Notes: a model not told the origin generated them from the letters alone. DNA of 64,000 bases from an uncultured Lachnospiraceae bacterium (GCA_902779395.1 CACZBK010000012.1:1-64000); one strand, 5' to 3'; shown: positions 23,854 through 33,674, counted from the first letter of the stretch. Numbers and translations: made by a program.

Positions 23854-26238
23854 ATGAAAAAGAAAAAAGTTTTGGCACTGCTGATGACCGCGGTCATGGT
23901 AGTGAGTGCGGGCTGCGAGGGGAAAGGGCCTGCACCTGAAACAGAAGCAACCCCTACGGAGGCAGTAACGGAGAAACCCTCAGCAGACAATGATACCCCC
24001 GATACTCCCGCACCCGCATCAGTTTCCGATGTACCCGTTGTTATCGCAGCGGATGATTTCAGTGAGAAATTCTGCTCACTCTTTGCGGCATCCGTGCCCG
24101 ATCAGAATGTGTCTGATTTTACCACGGTCACACTGCTTAAGAATGATCGTGTAGGTGATATCATCTACCACGGTATCGAAGGCGAGACCAAGAATTACAA
24201 CGGAACCGATTACACATACTACGGTATCGCTGACTGCGATGTTACCGAGAATGCTGACGGAACGGTTAAGTATGACTTCAAGTTAAGGGATGATGTGTTA
24301 TTCTCCGACGGTGAGAAGCTTACTGCGGATGATGCCATCTTCACTTATTATGTACTCTGTGATCCTTCATACGACGGCGGTATCTCTCTCTACGCTCTAC
24401 CTATCAGCGGACTTGAGGAATACAGGAGCGGTGTTCAGACACTGCTGGCACTGATACTGGAAGGCGGAGAAGAAAATACCGACTTTACATATTATACGGA
24501 AGAGCAGCAAAAGGCTTTCTTTGAGAAGGATCTGCCTGCAGCAGGAGAGCAGTTCTGCCAGAGCATCGCGGATTACTGCCTTGCAAACGGATATGTTACA
24601 GGGGATGAGAAGATCGATGCCTGCGATATAGCAAACGGTATGGTCAACTGGGGCTTTGCCGATATGGGAGATGACGGAAGCATCACCGGATCGGTAACAG
24701 GTACCACCTGGACCCTGGATGGCGATGATGTACCTACGGCTGCAGATTATTTCGCAGAGATGATGGCAGCATATAATAATGATGTAATGAAGCTTTCCGA
24801 TACGGAGAAGGCAGAGAGTCCTATAACCGATTTCCTTCCCGATGTATATAAGAACGGTATAGAGACCGGCGATTCGGCTGCGAATATCAGCGGTATCGTC
24901 AAGACCGGTGATTACAGCTTCTCCGTAACACTTGATAAGCTGGATGCTTCAGCTATTTATCAGCTGAGCACATATGTGGTTCCCATGCACTATTACGGAG
25001 ATAAGGCAGCTTATGATTATGATAATAACAAGTTCGGTTTCGTAAAGGGCGATCTCTCAAGCGTACGTGAAAAGATAACCAAGCCCCTGGGCGCTGGTCC
25101 CTTCATATTCGATAAGTATGAGAATAAGACCGTTTATATGAAACCCAATCCGAATTACTATCTGGGCAAGCCTAATGTGAGCGAGCTTCAGTTCCGTGTG
25201 ACTCTGGATCCCGATAAGGAGCCCGGTGTGGTTCAGGGTACACTGGATATCTCCGATCCTTCGGCATCCAAGGAACGTCTTGATCAGGTACGCAAGGAGA
25301 ATTCAAACGGACAGCTGTCCGGTGATAAGATCGTGACTTCCCTGGTTGATGTACTTGGTTACGGATACATTGGTATGAACGCAGAGAATGTATGTGTGGG
25401 CGGAGATCCCGGAAGTGAAGAGTCGAAGAATTTAAGAAAAGCTATCGCTACAGTACTTTCCGTATACCGCGATGTGGTCATCGATTCCTATTACGGTGAT
25501 GCAGCAAGCGTTATCAACTATCCCATCTCCAATACCAGCTGGGCAGCACCCCAGCCTTCCGATCCCGACTATGCGGTTGCTTTCTCTACAGATGTAGACG
25601 GCAATCCTATCTACAGTGACGGAATGAGTGAGGACGACAGATATGCAGCAGCTTTAAATGCAGCTCTTGGCTTCTTTGAGGCAGCAGGCTATACCGTTAA
25701 GGACGGAAAGCTTACCGCAGCCCCTGCAGGCGCAAAGCTTACTTATGAGGTACTTATCGGCGGCGCAGGCCAGGGCGATCACCCTTCATTCGGTATCCTT
25801 ACGGCGGCCAGCGAGGCGCTTGCCACCATCGGCTTTGATCTTAAGATCAATGACCTTACCGATTCTTCGATCCTGTGGTCTTCAACAGAGGGCGGTACCG
25901 CAGAACTCTGGTGCGCAGCATGGCAGGCAACCATAGATCCCGATATGTTCCAGGTATATCATTCAGAAGGCGGCAGCGCATACATGTATCGTATCTACAA
26001 CAAGGAACTGGATGAGATGATCATGGATGCACGTTCATCAACCAACCAGCAGTACAGAAAGGCCATCTACAAGGAGTGCCTTGATTTCATAGTTGATTAT
26101 GCGGTAGAGATCCCTATCTATCAGAGACAGGACTGCAATCTCTTCTCTGCAGAGAGGATCAATGTTGACACTATTATGAAGGATCAGACTACATTCTATC
26201 AGTATGCTAACGAGATCCAGACACTTATGATGAAATAA
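23854..26238 (+). CDS. oppA: Oligopeptide ABC transporter substrate-binding lipoprotein
   Basis: Family 5 extracellular solute-binding protein, 794 aa. The lipoprotein signal has the lipobox VSAGC. A Thr/Pro/Ala-rich linker follows and then the SBP_bac_5-type body, with text typical of the family (VKYDFKLRDDVLFSDGEKLTADD, PLGAGPFIFDKYE, MKPNPNYYLGKP). The protein is about 200 residues longer than typical OppA; much of the excess lies at about residues 190-330, where an acidic segment interrupts the family pattern after the ISGLEEY region. AAGGAGG lies before the ATG. It is first of five opp genes and delivers peptides to the two permeases downstream. The symbol is by family; the actual peptide range is unknown. 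Confidence 0.9.
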   Translation: MKKKKVLALLMTAVMVVSAGCEGKGPAPETEATPTEAVTEKPSADNDTPDTPAPASVSDVPVVIAADDFSEKFCSLFAASVPDQNVSDFTTVTLLKNDRVGDIIYHGIEGETKNYNGTDYTYYGIADCDVTENADGTVKYDFKLRDDVLFSDGEKLTADDAIFTYYVLCDPSYDGGISLYALPISGLEEYRSGVQTLLALILEGGEENTDFTYYTEEQQKAFFEKDLPAAGEQFCQSIADYCLANGYVTGDEKIDACDIANGMVNWGFADMGDDGSITGSVTGTTWTLDGDDVPTAADYFAEMMAAYNNDVMKLSDTEKAESPITDFLPDVYKNGIETGDSAANISGIVKTGDYSFSVTLDKLDASAIYQLSTYVVPMHYYGDKAAYDYDNNKFGFVKGDLSSVREKITKPLGAGPFIFDKYENKTVYMKPNPNYYLGKPNVSELQFRVTLDPDKEPGVVQGTLDISDPSASKERLDQVRKENSNGQLSGDKIVTSLVDVLGYGYIGMNAENVCVGGDPGSEESKNLRKAIATVLSVYRDVVIDSYYGDAASVINYPISNTSWAAPQPSDPDYAVAFSTDVDGNPIYSDGMSEDDRYAAALNAALGFFEAAGYTVKDGKLTAAPAGAKLTYEVLIGGAGQGDHPSFGILTAASEALATIGFDLKINDLTDSSILWSSTEGGTAELWCAAWQATIDPDMFQVYHSEGGSAYMYRIYNKELDEMIMDARSSTNQQYRKAIYKECLDFIVDYAVEIPIYQRQDCNLFSAERINVDTIMKDQTTFYQYANEIQTLMMK

Positions 26239-26250
26239 GGAAAGGCAGCT

Positions 26251-27237
26251 ATGAAGAAATTTATCCTGAAACGTCTGCTCATATCGGTGGTATTGCTTTT
26301 CTTTGTATCACTGATCATTTACGCGATAATGCGGTGTATGCCCACATCATTTGTGGAGAATCAGGCAAGGGCTCTCTCCACCCGTCCGGGAGCGAAAAGC
26401 TACCAGGAATGGGTGGCGCAGCTCAATGCCCAGTATGGTCTGGATGTGGGAGTGCTGCAGGGTTATCTGCGCTGGGCATCTAAGGCGGTCAGGCTGGATT
26501 TCGGTGATTCCTGGTATTGGAACCAGCCGATACTTGAGAAATTTAAGAGCGTTATCTGGTATTCATTTGCCCTGGGGCTTGCTACATTTATCCTTGAGAT
26601 AATAATAGCAGTGCCCCTGGGTATTGCTGCCGCCAGAAAGCAGTATTCGCTTACGGACTATACCGTTACGGTGGTGGCTCTTATAGGTATCTCACTTCCG
26701 AGTTTCTTTTTTGCAACGATACTTAAATACATTTTTTCCATAAAGCTTGGCTGGTTTGACTTAAGCGGTACCGTAAGCCGTATGCACCAGTCGATGACAC
26801 CCATGCAGCAGTTCTGGGATATAGCAAAGCATATGGTGCTGCCTATCATCACGATAACAGTGGTGTCGATAGGAAGTCTTATGCGATATGTCCGTGCCAA
26901 TATGCTGGAGGTTCTCAATTCAGATTACATACGTACTGCCAGGGCTAAAGGCCTGTCAGAAAAAAAGGTTATAAATCATCACGCTTTCAGAAATACTCTG
27001 ATCCCCATCGTAACCCTGCTGGGCGGCTCTCTGCCGGGACTCTTTTCCGGAGCGATGATAACGGAGCAGCTGTTCCAGATCCCCGGTATAGGCTATACGT
27101 CTTATGTCTGCGTTATGCAGGGTGATATTCCTTTTGTTATGTTCTATCTTGTGTTCCTGGCCGCGCTTACACTGCTGGGCAACCTGATAGCGGATGTGCT
27201 GTACGCGGCGGTAGATCCCAGAGTGAGGGTCGGATAA
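26251..27237 (+). CDS. oppB: Oligopeptide ABC transporter permease, OppB type
   Basis: 328 aa, six predicted membrane helices, of the DppB/OppB family that forms half of the membrane channel. The N-terminus shows FILKRLLISVVLLFFVSLI; the coupling loop reads YIRTARAKGLSEKKVINHHAFRNTLIPIVT, matching the EAA motif. Length is slightly above the family norm. The next permease gene begins directly after the stop. Confidence 0.95.
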   Translation: MKKFILKRLLISVVLLFFVSLIIYAIMRCMPTSFVENQARALSTRPGAKSYQEWVAQLNAQYGLDVGVLQGYLRWASKAVRLDFGDSWYWNQPILEKFKSVIWYSFALGLATFILEIIIAVPLGIAAARKQYSLTDYTVTVVALIGISLPSFFFATILKYIFSIKLGWFDLSGTVSRMHQSMTPMQQFWDIAKHMVLPIITITVVSIGSLMRYVRANMLEVLNSDYIRTARAKGLSEKKVINHHAFRNTLIPIVTLLGGSLPGLFSGAMITEQLFQIPGIGYTSYVCVMQGDIPFVMFYLVFLAALTLLGNLIADVLYAAVDPRVRVG

Positions 27238-28938
27238 ATGAGTGATAAAGATAAGAAGATCGAAAAAGACACAGAAAAAAATATTGAGAAAGAAGAGAAG
27301 ATGACACTCGACGATGCAGCCAGGGTGAGGGTACTCTCCCCCGGTATGATGGTCCTTAAGCGCTTTTTGCGCAACCGTCTGGCTATCGTCGGTATAGTCA
27401 TTATAGTCGGGATGTTTTTGTTTGCCTTCCTGGGCGGAGTATTGGTGCCCTATTCGCAGAGTGAGGTTTTCTATACCACCGAAGTGATGCTTAAGGATTA
27501 TGCGGGCACTACCGTTATAGATCAGTACCAGTTTGTAAATGCGCCCGGTGAACAGCTCCCGAAGGATATATATTCAAAGACCATAATGGCAGTTACGAAA
27601 AACGATTATGCCTTCGAGTCCAGAGGCGGCGGATCCTACGGCATCTCTCCCGCAGGGGATGAGGTATATATCGTATACTCGTTAACGCCGGAAACAGGAC
27701 TTTTCTGGAAACAGCAGGAATTTAAAGATGCTGCGGATGCCGGGAAAAATACTTTTGAAAAGGACGGAGAGCTTTACCTTTTCAATGCATTCACCGAAAG
27801 ACCGTCTTTTTATAAAGCTCATGAGATCGCAGTAGCCAGCATGAAGAGCTTTACGGCATATTCTTCATCAACATCGCTTTCCTATGAGTTCTGCCGTGAG
27901 GCACTTATAGCCGGGGCCGATAAAGCGGACTCATTTAAAGCCGACGGTACAGAGTACAGTTTAAACGTTGATGAGAGCGGCGAGCTTATCTATTTAAACG
28001 GTGAGGAATACGCTTTTGTATCCCCCATGAATTTTAATCCCGTGGTAAGCGGTACATATTTAAGCCCCGCATATAAGATGACGGCGCTGGAGGCAATAGC
28101 AGCGGGAGAAGAGGGCTTTAGCTATCCCGATAACGACGGAACGGAAGTAAGCTATATCCTGCAGAATAAAAACGGACAGTATCTGATCCGCCGTAACCAG
28201 GAGACCAAGGTCATCGATAAGTATGCGTCTCCGTCGAAGGAGCATATCTTCGGTACCGACGGTAACGGTATGGATCTGCTGACCAGACTTATGTACGGAG
28301 GCAGGATCTCGCTTCTTATAGGTTTTGTGGTGATCGCGATAGAGGTGACCATAGGAACAATACTGGGCGGTATCGCAGGCTTCTTCGGAGGCTGGGTGGA
28401 TAACCTTTTGATGAGGGTGGTGGATGTGGTCTACTGCATCCCGTCCATGCCGCTCTATCTGATACTCGGTTCCATAATGGACTGGTACCAGGCACCGGCT
28501 ACCGCACGTATATATCTTCTGTGCGTGGTAATGTCGGTAATAGGCTGGGTAGGTATAGCACGTATAGTTCGCGGTCAGATCCTTTCGCTGCGTGAGCAGG
28601 AATTCATGATAGCTGCGGAGGCTACAGGCATCAGTGTGCGCAGGCGTATCTTCAAGCATCTTATCCCCAATGTGGTGCCCCAGCTTATAGTTTATGCCAG
28701 TATGGGACTGGGCGAGGTAATACTGGCCGAGGCTACGCTGTCGTATCTGGGCCTGGGTATCAAGTACCCGGCAGCTTCATGGGGCAGTATAATCAATGCC
28801 GTTAATGATTCTTATGTTATGACCAATTATCTGTTTGTGTGGGTACCCGCAGGATTTTTCATACTGCTTACGGTGCTGGCATTCAATTTTATCGGTGACG
28901 GACTGAGGGATGCCTTTGATCCCAGGATGAAGAGGTAA
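27238..28938 (+). CDS. oppC: Oligopeptide ABC transporter permease, OppC type, with large extracellular insert
   Basis: 566 aa against about 300 for typical OppC. The N-terminal OppC_N helix (about 44-70, RFLRNRLAIVGIVIIVGMF) is followed by roughly 255 residues without membrane helices, before the usual HIFGTDGNGMDLLTRLMYGG entry to the transport domain at about 335. The EAA-like coupling loop (FMIAAEATGISVRRRIFKHL) and C-terminal helices are normal. By topology the insert should lie outside the membrane. The binding protein of the same operon also carries extra length, so the two may interact. The start ATG immediately follows the oppB stop. No frameshift is needed to read through the insert. 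Confidence 0.93.
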   Translation: MSDKDKKIEKDTEKNIEKEEKMTLDDAARVRVLSPGMMVLKRFLRNRLAIVGIVIIVGMFLFAFLGGVLVPYSQSEVFYTTEVMLKDYAGTTVIDQYQFVNAPGEQLPKDIYSKTIMAVTKNDYAFESRGGGSYGISPAGDEVYIVYSLTPETGLFWKQQEFKDAADAGKNTFEKDGELYLFNAFTERPSFYKAHEIAVASMKSFTAYSSSTSLSYEFCREALIAGADKADSFKADGTEYSLNVDESGELIYLNGEEYAFVSPMNFNPVVSGTYLSPAYKMTALEAIAAGEEGFSYPDNDGTEVSYILQNKNGQYLIRRNQETKVIDKYASPSKEHIFGTDGNGMDLLTRLMYGGRISLLIGFVVIAIEVTIGTILGGIAGFFGGWVDNLLMRVVDVVYCIPSMPLYLILGSIMDWYQAPATARIYLLCVVMSVIGWVGIARIVRGQILSLREQEFMIAAEATGISVRRRIFKHLIPNVVPQLIVYASMGLGEVILAEATLSYLGLGIKYPAASWGSIINAVNDSYVMTNYLFVWVPAGFFILLTVLAFNFIGDGLRDAFDPRMKR

Positions 28939-28942
28939 GAAG

Positions 28943-30064
28943 ATGGCTAAGAACGGTAATTATATCTCTGCAAAAGAATCAAGAGAGATCTCCAGAAAGA
29001 ACAGAAAGATCACTTCCGAGATAGAGAAAAAAAGAAACCGCAGGCATATTCCGGAATCGGAATATGTGACAAAGATGCGTGATGAAAATAACTGCGTGGA
29101 ATTTGATAATGTGCAGACTTATTTCTTCACGGATATAGGAACGGTGAAAGCCGTAGACGGCGTGAGCTTCGATGTGCCGCTTGGAAAGACAGTGGGTATA
29201 GTGGGTGAATCCGGCTGCGGAAAATCCGTGACCAGCTTATCACTCATGCAGCTGGTACAGCGTCCTTCCGGTCAGACGATAGGCGGCGAGATACGTTTTA
29301 ATACAGGCGAGAAGGCCATTAACGTGGCAGCGGCACCGGCCGATGTGATGAGAAGCCTGCGCGGCAATCAGATGGCAATGATCTTCCAGGAGCCCATGAC
29401 ATCCTTAAATCCGGTGTTCCGTATCGGTGCGCAGGTAGATGAGGTGATCGCGCTTCATAATCCCGCGATGAGTAAGGAAGATGTGAAAGCCAGGACCATG
29501 GACATGCTTTCCATGGTGGGTATCGCAAATAAAGAAGGCGTATACTCCATGTATCCGCACGAGCTGTCCGGCGGTATGAGACAGAGGATAATGATAGCAA
29601 TGGCGCTCTCCTGCGATCCGAGACTGATAATCGCCGATGAGCCCACTACCGCACTGGATGTTACGATACAGGCGCAGATACTGGATCTTCTGCGCAACTT
29701 AAAGGAGAGGATCGGTTCGTCGATCATGCTGATCACACATGACCTGGGTGTGGTGGCGGAGATGGCCGATTATGTGGTGGTAATGTATGCCGGCAGGGTA
29801 GTGGAGCAGGGCAGTGCTTCGGAGATATTCCATGATCCCAGGCATCCGTACACCATAGGACTTATGAACTCCAAGCCTGTTGTGGGCAAACATGTAAAGA
29901 GGCTCTACAGCATACCGGGTAACGTACCCAACCCTGTGGATATGCCGGATTACTGCTATTTCCGCGACAGATGCGAAATGTGTGTCAGGGAATGTGACGG
30001 TGAGTATCCCGGTATTTTTGAGGTGAGTCCCACACATAAGGTAAGCTGTTACAGAAGAGGGTAA
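28943..30064 (+). CDS. oppD: Oligopeptide ABC transporter ATPase, OppD type
   Basis: 373 aa with an N-terminal extension of about 50 basic residues before the ATPase proper. Walker A GESGCGKSV, signature LSGGMRQR, Walker B LIIADEPTTALD and switch His in ITHDLG are all present. The C-terminal oligopeptide/dipeptide-transporter extension contains the CYFRDRCEMC...C cluster common in OppD. It pairs with OppF to drive peptide import at the inner face of the membrane. GAGG lies just before the start. Confidence 0.95.
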   Translation: MAKNGNYISAKESREISRKNRKITSEIEKKRNRRHIPESEYVTKMRDENNCVEFDNVQTYFFTDIGTVKAVDGVSFDVPLGKTVGIVGESGCGKSVTSLSLMQLVQRPSGQTIGGEIRFNTGEKAINVAAAPADVMRSLRGNQMAMIFQEPMTSLNPVFRIGAQVDEVIALHNPAMSKEDVKARTMDMLSMVGIANKEGVYSMYPHELSGGMRQRIMIAMALSCDPRLIIADEPTTALDVTIQAQILDLLRNLKERIGSSIMLITHDLGVVAEMADYVVVMYAGRVVEQGSASEIFHDPRHPYTIGLMNSKPVVGKHVKRLYSIPGNVPNPVDMPDYCYFRDRCEMCVRECDGEYPGIFEVSPTHKVSCYRRG

Positions 30065-30079
30065 AGAGGAATAACTAAA

Positions 30080-31051
30080 ATGAGCGAAAACATCTTAGAA
30101 GTATCTCACTTAAAAAAATACTTTCCCATAAAAGGCGGTTTCTTCGGCGGGGTGACCGGCCAGGTTAAGGCCGTCGATGATGTAAGCTTCACCATCAAAA
30201 AGGGGACTACCATGGGTCTTGTGGGAGAATCCGGCTGCGGAAAATCCACCACCGGGCGTACGATATTGCGCCTTCTGGAAAAGACAGACGGTGAGATCCT
30301 TTTTAACGGAGAAGATATCTCTGCTAAGGATAAAAAGGAATTACGTGCCCTGCGTACAAAGATGCAGATCATCTTTCAGGATCCGTATTCATCCTTATCG
30401 CCCAGGCTTCCTGTTGGTGAGATCATAGGCGAAGCCGTAAAGGAGCATGGTATAGTAAAGCCGGAGGAATACCAGGATTACATCACATCGGTCATGAAGG
30501 ACTGCGGATTGCAGCCTTATCATAAGGATCGTTACCCGCATGAGTTTTCCGGCGGACAGAGACAGAGGATATGTATCGCCAGGGCACTGGCGCTGAATCC
30601 CGAATTTGTTGTATGTGATGAGCCGGTATCGGCCCTTGATGTTTCGATACAGGCGCAGATAATAAACCTGTTATGGGATCTTCAGGAAAAAAGAGGGCTT
30701 ACCTATCTCTTTATCTCGCATGATCTTTCCGTTGTGGAGCATATCTCCGATACCATAGGAGTCATGTATCTTGGCAGTATGGTAGAGACCGGCAAGGCAA
30801 ACGATGTATTTGCCGAGCCGCTGCATCCGTATACGAAGGCGCTGTTTTCCGCTATACCCATGCCCGATCCGGATTATAAAAAAGAGAGGATCATCCTCGA
30901 GGGCGATATACCTTCGCCCGCAAATCCTCCTAAGGGCTGTAAATTCCATACACGCTGCAAATACTGCACGCAAAGATGCAAGGAAGAAGCACCCCGCAGC
31001 ATAGATGTAGGCGGCGGACATACTGTGTGCTGCCATCTGCACGATAAATAA
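30080..31051 (+). CDS. oppF: Oligopeptide ABC transporter ATPase, OppF type
   Basis: 323 aa. Walker A GESGCGKST, signature FSGGQRQR, Walker B VVCDEPVSALD and switch His in ISHDLS are intact. The C-terminus has the Cys-rich extension (GCKFHTRCKYC...C, CCHLH) typical of OppD/F. With oppA-B-C-D upstream it completes the importer. Its stop codon directly abuts the ATG of the next gene, so a membrane protein of unknown function is co-transcribed. Confidence 0.95.
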   Translation: MSENILEVSHLKKYFPIKGGFFGGVTGQVKAVDDVSFTIKKGTTMGLVGESGCGKSTTGRTILRLLEKTDGEILFNGEDISAKDKKELRALRTKMQIIFQDPYSSLSPRLPVGEIIGEAVKEHGIVKPEEYQDYITSVMKDCGLQPYHKDRYPHEFSGGQRQRICIARALALNPEFVVCDEPVSALDVSIQAQIINLLWDLQEKRGLTYLFISHDLSVVEHISDTIGVMYLGSMVETGKANDVFAEPLHPYTKALFSAIPMPDPDYKKERIILEGDIPSPANPPKGCKFHTRCKYCTQRCKEEAPRSIDVGGGHTVCCHLHDK

Positions 31052-31597
31052 ATGCTGTTCAACAATCCGTATAAAAATGATTATGATCACCGGCCTGAGA
31101 AGGATATGAAGGGAAGATACAGGGATGTGTTCTTCTATACCGGTGAATATCATGAGCTTAAGTTCGATCTGAAGACCAAGAAAAGGATCCAGGGGATCTG
31201 TCTGATCTATGGTATTCTTATGCTGGCGGCTCTGCTGCTGCCCGGGCTCATGAACCAGCCTTCATCAAGGTCCCTGCCGGTGTGTCTGTCCTATGTGTTT
31301 ATGTTCCTTCCCCTTATTTTCTTCTTTTTCGGAATATTCTCATTCTTTCAGGCATCTCTTCTTCTTACAAGGGAACGCTTTGATAAGAGTGTTCTGCGCA
31401 TGAAACATTCGACGGTGGCTCTTCTGCTTGTTGCCGTGGTCTCGCTGATATGCGGGATAATATGGTTTATCCTGAACAAAGGCGGCGAAGCTCCGGTAAA
31501 GGAGTTGATCTATCTTTCCTGCCATATTCCTCTGATGATCCTTGTGTTCGCCTTCGGGAAATTCTACGATAAGGCATTTTTTGGAAAGCAATCATAA
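31052..31597 (+). CDS. Hypothetical four-helix membrane protein
   Basis: 181 aa. The N-terminal 45 residues are polar and Tyr/Asp/Lys-rich (NPYKNDYDHRPEKD); then four likely membrane helices (about 50-68, 78-101, 120-140, 155-172). No family is recognised. The ATG abuts the oppF stop and has no clear Shine-Dalgarno, so it is likely read by coupling with oppF. This hints at a link with peptide import, but nothing in the protein itself shows it. The 133 nt after it hold the mreB promoter. Confidence 0.8.
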   Translation: MLFNNPYKNDYDHRPEKDMKGRYRDVFFYTGEYHELKFDLKTKKRIQGICLIYGILMLAALLLPGLMNQPSSRSLPVCLSYVFMFLPLIFFFFGIFSFFQASLLLTRERFDKSVLRMKHSTVALLLVAVVSLICGIIWFILNKGGEAPVKELIYLSCHIPLMILVFAFGKFYDKAFFGKQS

Positions 31598-31651
31598 ATT
31601 TTTTACGTCTACACAACGTTATGTTAACCTATATTTGTGAAAAAAATAGTC

Positions 31652-31680
31652 TTTCCAAAACGGGCGATTTGCCTTATAAT
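31652..31680 (+). promoter_or_regulatory. Promoter of mreB/mbl
   Basis: TTTCCA (31652-31657), 17 nt spacer, TATAAT (31675-31680). AAGGGG lies about 10 nt before ATG 31731. A second TATAAT at 31696-31701 has no matching -35. Confidence 0.6.
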
Positions 31681-31730
31681 ATCAGTTCGGATGTCTATAA
31701 TTTTTTGAACATGTAAGGGGTTTTTTATAT

Positions 31731-32732
31731 ATGGCGAGCACTGATATCGGAATAGATCTGGGTACAGCCAGCATACTTGTATATATAAAAGGCAAGGGTG
31801 TTGTGTTAAAAGAGCCTTCAGTGGTGGCTTTTGACCGGGATGATAATAAGATAAAGGCTATAGGCGAAGATGCCAGGCTCATGATAGGCCGTACTCCGGG
31901 GAATATCGTCGTGGTACGTCCGCTGCGTCAGGGAGTTATCTCAAATTACACCGTGACGGAGCAGATGATGAAACATTTCCTTGATAAGGCTATGGGAAAA
32001 CGGGCTATGCGTTTCAAAAAGCCAAGGGTGGCAGTCTGTGTTCCCAGCGGTGTTACCGAGGTTGAAAAGAAAGCGGTAGAAGACGCTACATACCAGGCCG
32101 GAGCCGGTAAGGTTGCCATAATAGAGGAGCCCATTGCTGCTGCGATAGGGGCGGGGATCGATATATCAAGGCCTCAGGGCAATATGATAGTGGATATAGG
32201 CGGAGGCACCACGGACGTCGCAGTCATTTCTCTCGGAGGAACGGTGGAGAGCGCTTCCATCAAGATAGCCGGGGACGACTTTGATGAGGCGATAGTCCGT
32301 TACATGAGAAAGAAATATAATCTTCTGGTAGGTGACCGTACCGCAGAGGATATAAAGATAAACATCGGTACCGCATACAAGCGGGATGAAGTTGATTATA
32401 TGGATGTCAGGGGACGCAATCTTGTTTCGGGACTTCCGGAAACGGTACGGGTGTCATCCGATGAGACAACGGAGGCTCTCAGGGAGACTACGTCACAGAT
32501 ACTTGATACCATATGTGCTGTTTTGGAGAAGACGCCTCCGGAGCTGGCGGGGGATATAGTTGACAGAGGCATAGTCCTTACCGGCGGAGGTTCCATGCTC
32601 CGTGGCCTTGAAGAGCTTATAGAAGAACGCACCCATATAAATACCATGACGGCGGATGAGCCCATGACCTGCGTGGCTATAGGAACGGGTAAGTATATCG
32701 AGTTCCTCGCAGGATATAATGAAGAAGCATAG
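31731..32732 (+). CDS. mbl: Rod-shape actin-like protein, MreB/Mbl
   Basis: 333 aa, the usual length. The actin-like ATP-binding blocks are visible: phosphate 1 GIDLGTASILVYI at the N-terminus, phosphate 2 DIGGGTTDVAVISLGG in the middle, and the adenosine block GIVLTGGGSMLRGLEELI. It forms membrane-bound filaments that guide side-wall synthesis. The symbol mbl is chosen by neighbourhood: in Bacillus subtilis mbl is followed by flhO and flhP, as here. By sequence alone mreB is equally possible. Confidence 0.93.
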   Translation: MASTDIGIDLGTASILVYIKGKGVVLKEPSVVAFDRDDNKIKAIGEDARLMIGRTPGNIVVVRPLRQGVISNYTVTEQMMKHFLDKAMGKRAMRFKKPRVAVCVPSGVTEVEKKAVEDATYQAGAGKVAIIEEPIAAAIGAGIDISRPQGNMIVDIGGGTTDVAVISLGGTVESASIKIAGDDFDEAIVRYMRKKYNLLVGDRTAEDIKINIGTAYKRDEVDYMDVRGRNLVSGLPETVRVSSDETTEALRETTSQILDTICAVLEKTPPELAGDIVDRGIVLTGGGSMLRGLEELIEERTHINTMTADEPMTCVAIGTGKYIEFLAGYNEEA

Positions 32733-32735
32733 GCA

Positions 32736-32763
32736 TAAAGTTTTTGCCGGTAGCAGCCGATAG
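32736..32763 (+). promoter_or_regulatory. Sigma-28/SigD-type flagellar promoter
   Basis: TAAAGTTT (32736-32743), 12 nt, GCCGATAG (32756-32763). The known flagellar sigma consensus is TAAA(GTTT) followed after about 11 nt by GCCGATAA/T. It begins 4 nt after the mreB stop and precedes the three flagellar rod genes by about 100 nt, so they can be switched separately from mreB. Confidence 0.8.
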
Positions 32764-32863
32764 TATGTATAGGATCGTTGGTAATCTGCGAAACGGTCTC
32801 AGCGATACACGGATGATCAATACCCGGCATGGAAGCCGTTAATTGTAATTTGGAGGGTTATCC

Positions 32864-33652
32864 ATGCTGAAAGGGCTTTATGTTGCATATACAGGCATGC
32901 TCCAGGAGCAGAAGCGAATGGACAATCTGGCCAATAATCTGGCCAATGCCGACACTACGGGTTTCAAAAAGGAAGGGCTTTCCAGCCAGACTTTTGAAAC
33001 TGTTCTGGTGGATAAGATCAAAGACGGTTCTGAAGGATACCGGTATGCAAGAAGGATAGGTACAGCCAATCCCGGTGTAAAGATAGGCGAAAGCTATGTC
33101 GACTGGTCGGAAGGTTCACTTCAGGTAACCGATATTCCCATGGATATCGCCCTTGGAGGCAAGGGTTTCTTTACGGTAGAGTTTCTTAATAAGAATAACG
33201 AGTCTGCGCAGTTCTATACCCGTGATGGTAATTTTCAGCTTACAACAGACGGATATCTTGTTACAACGGATGGTGATTATGTTCTTGGGCGTGCAGGGAA
33301 TAATACGACCAGATTAAAACTCGATCCGCAGCAGGATTTTACCGTCAATATGGAAGGAGAGATCTTCCAGGGCGGGAAAAAGGTCGGGGAGCTGGCCGTT
33401 ACCGATTTTGAGGATTATGATTACTTAGAGCATTACGGTGAAAACTATTATTATCCTGTTGACGGAGCGACACAGATCGAGCCGGCATGCAAGGTTTTTC
33501 AGGGATATCTTGAGACCAGCAACGTAAATGTAGTTCATGAAATGGTGGAGATGATAAGCGTATCGCGCCAATATGAAGCTAACCAGAAGGTCATACAGAC
33601 CTATGATACGTCACTACAGACCGCGACCCAGCTGGGCCGCCTTAACGGATAA
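32864..33652 (+). CDS. flhO: Flagellar hook-basal body rod protein, FlhO/FlgF family
   Basis: 262 aa of the FlgF/FlgG rod family. The N-terminal rod motif (TGMLQEQKRMDNLANNLANADT) and the C-terminal flg_bbr_C motif (GYLETSNVNVVHEMVEMISVSRQYEANQKV) are both clear. Exported by the flagellar type III apparatus to form the distal or proximal rod. GGAGGG lies before the ATG. Second of the mbl-flhO-flhP order known in Bacillus. Whether it corresponds exactly to FlgF or FlgG of proteobacteria is not decided by sequence. Confidence 0.93.
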   Translation: MLKGLYVAYTGMLQEQKRMDNLANNLANADTTGFKKEGLSSQTFETVLVDKIKDGSEGYRYARRIGTANPGVKIGESYVDWSEGSLQVTDIPMDIALGGKGFFTVEFLNKNNESAQFYTRDGNFQLTTDGYLVTTDGDYVLGRAGNNTTRLKLDPQQDFTVNMEGEIFQGGKKVGELAVTDFEDYDYLEHYGENYYYPVDGATQIEPACKVFQGYLETSNVNVVHEMVEMISVSRQYEANQKVIQTYDTSLQTATQLGRLNG

Positions 33653-33674
33653 AATATAAAGAGGAGGGATTTAT

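Noticed and set aside
28060-28659. 199-codon minus-strand open frame within oppC
   Set aside because: Covered by a well-supported permease gene on the + strand.
31696-31701. Second TATAAT before mreB as a promoter
   Set aside because: No -35-like element at 16-18 nt.
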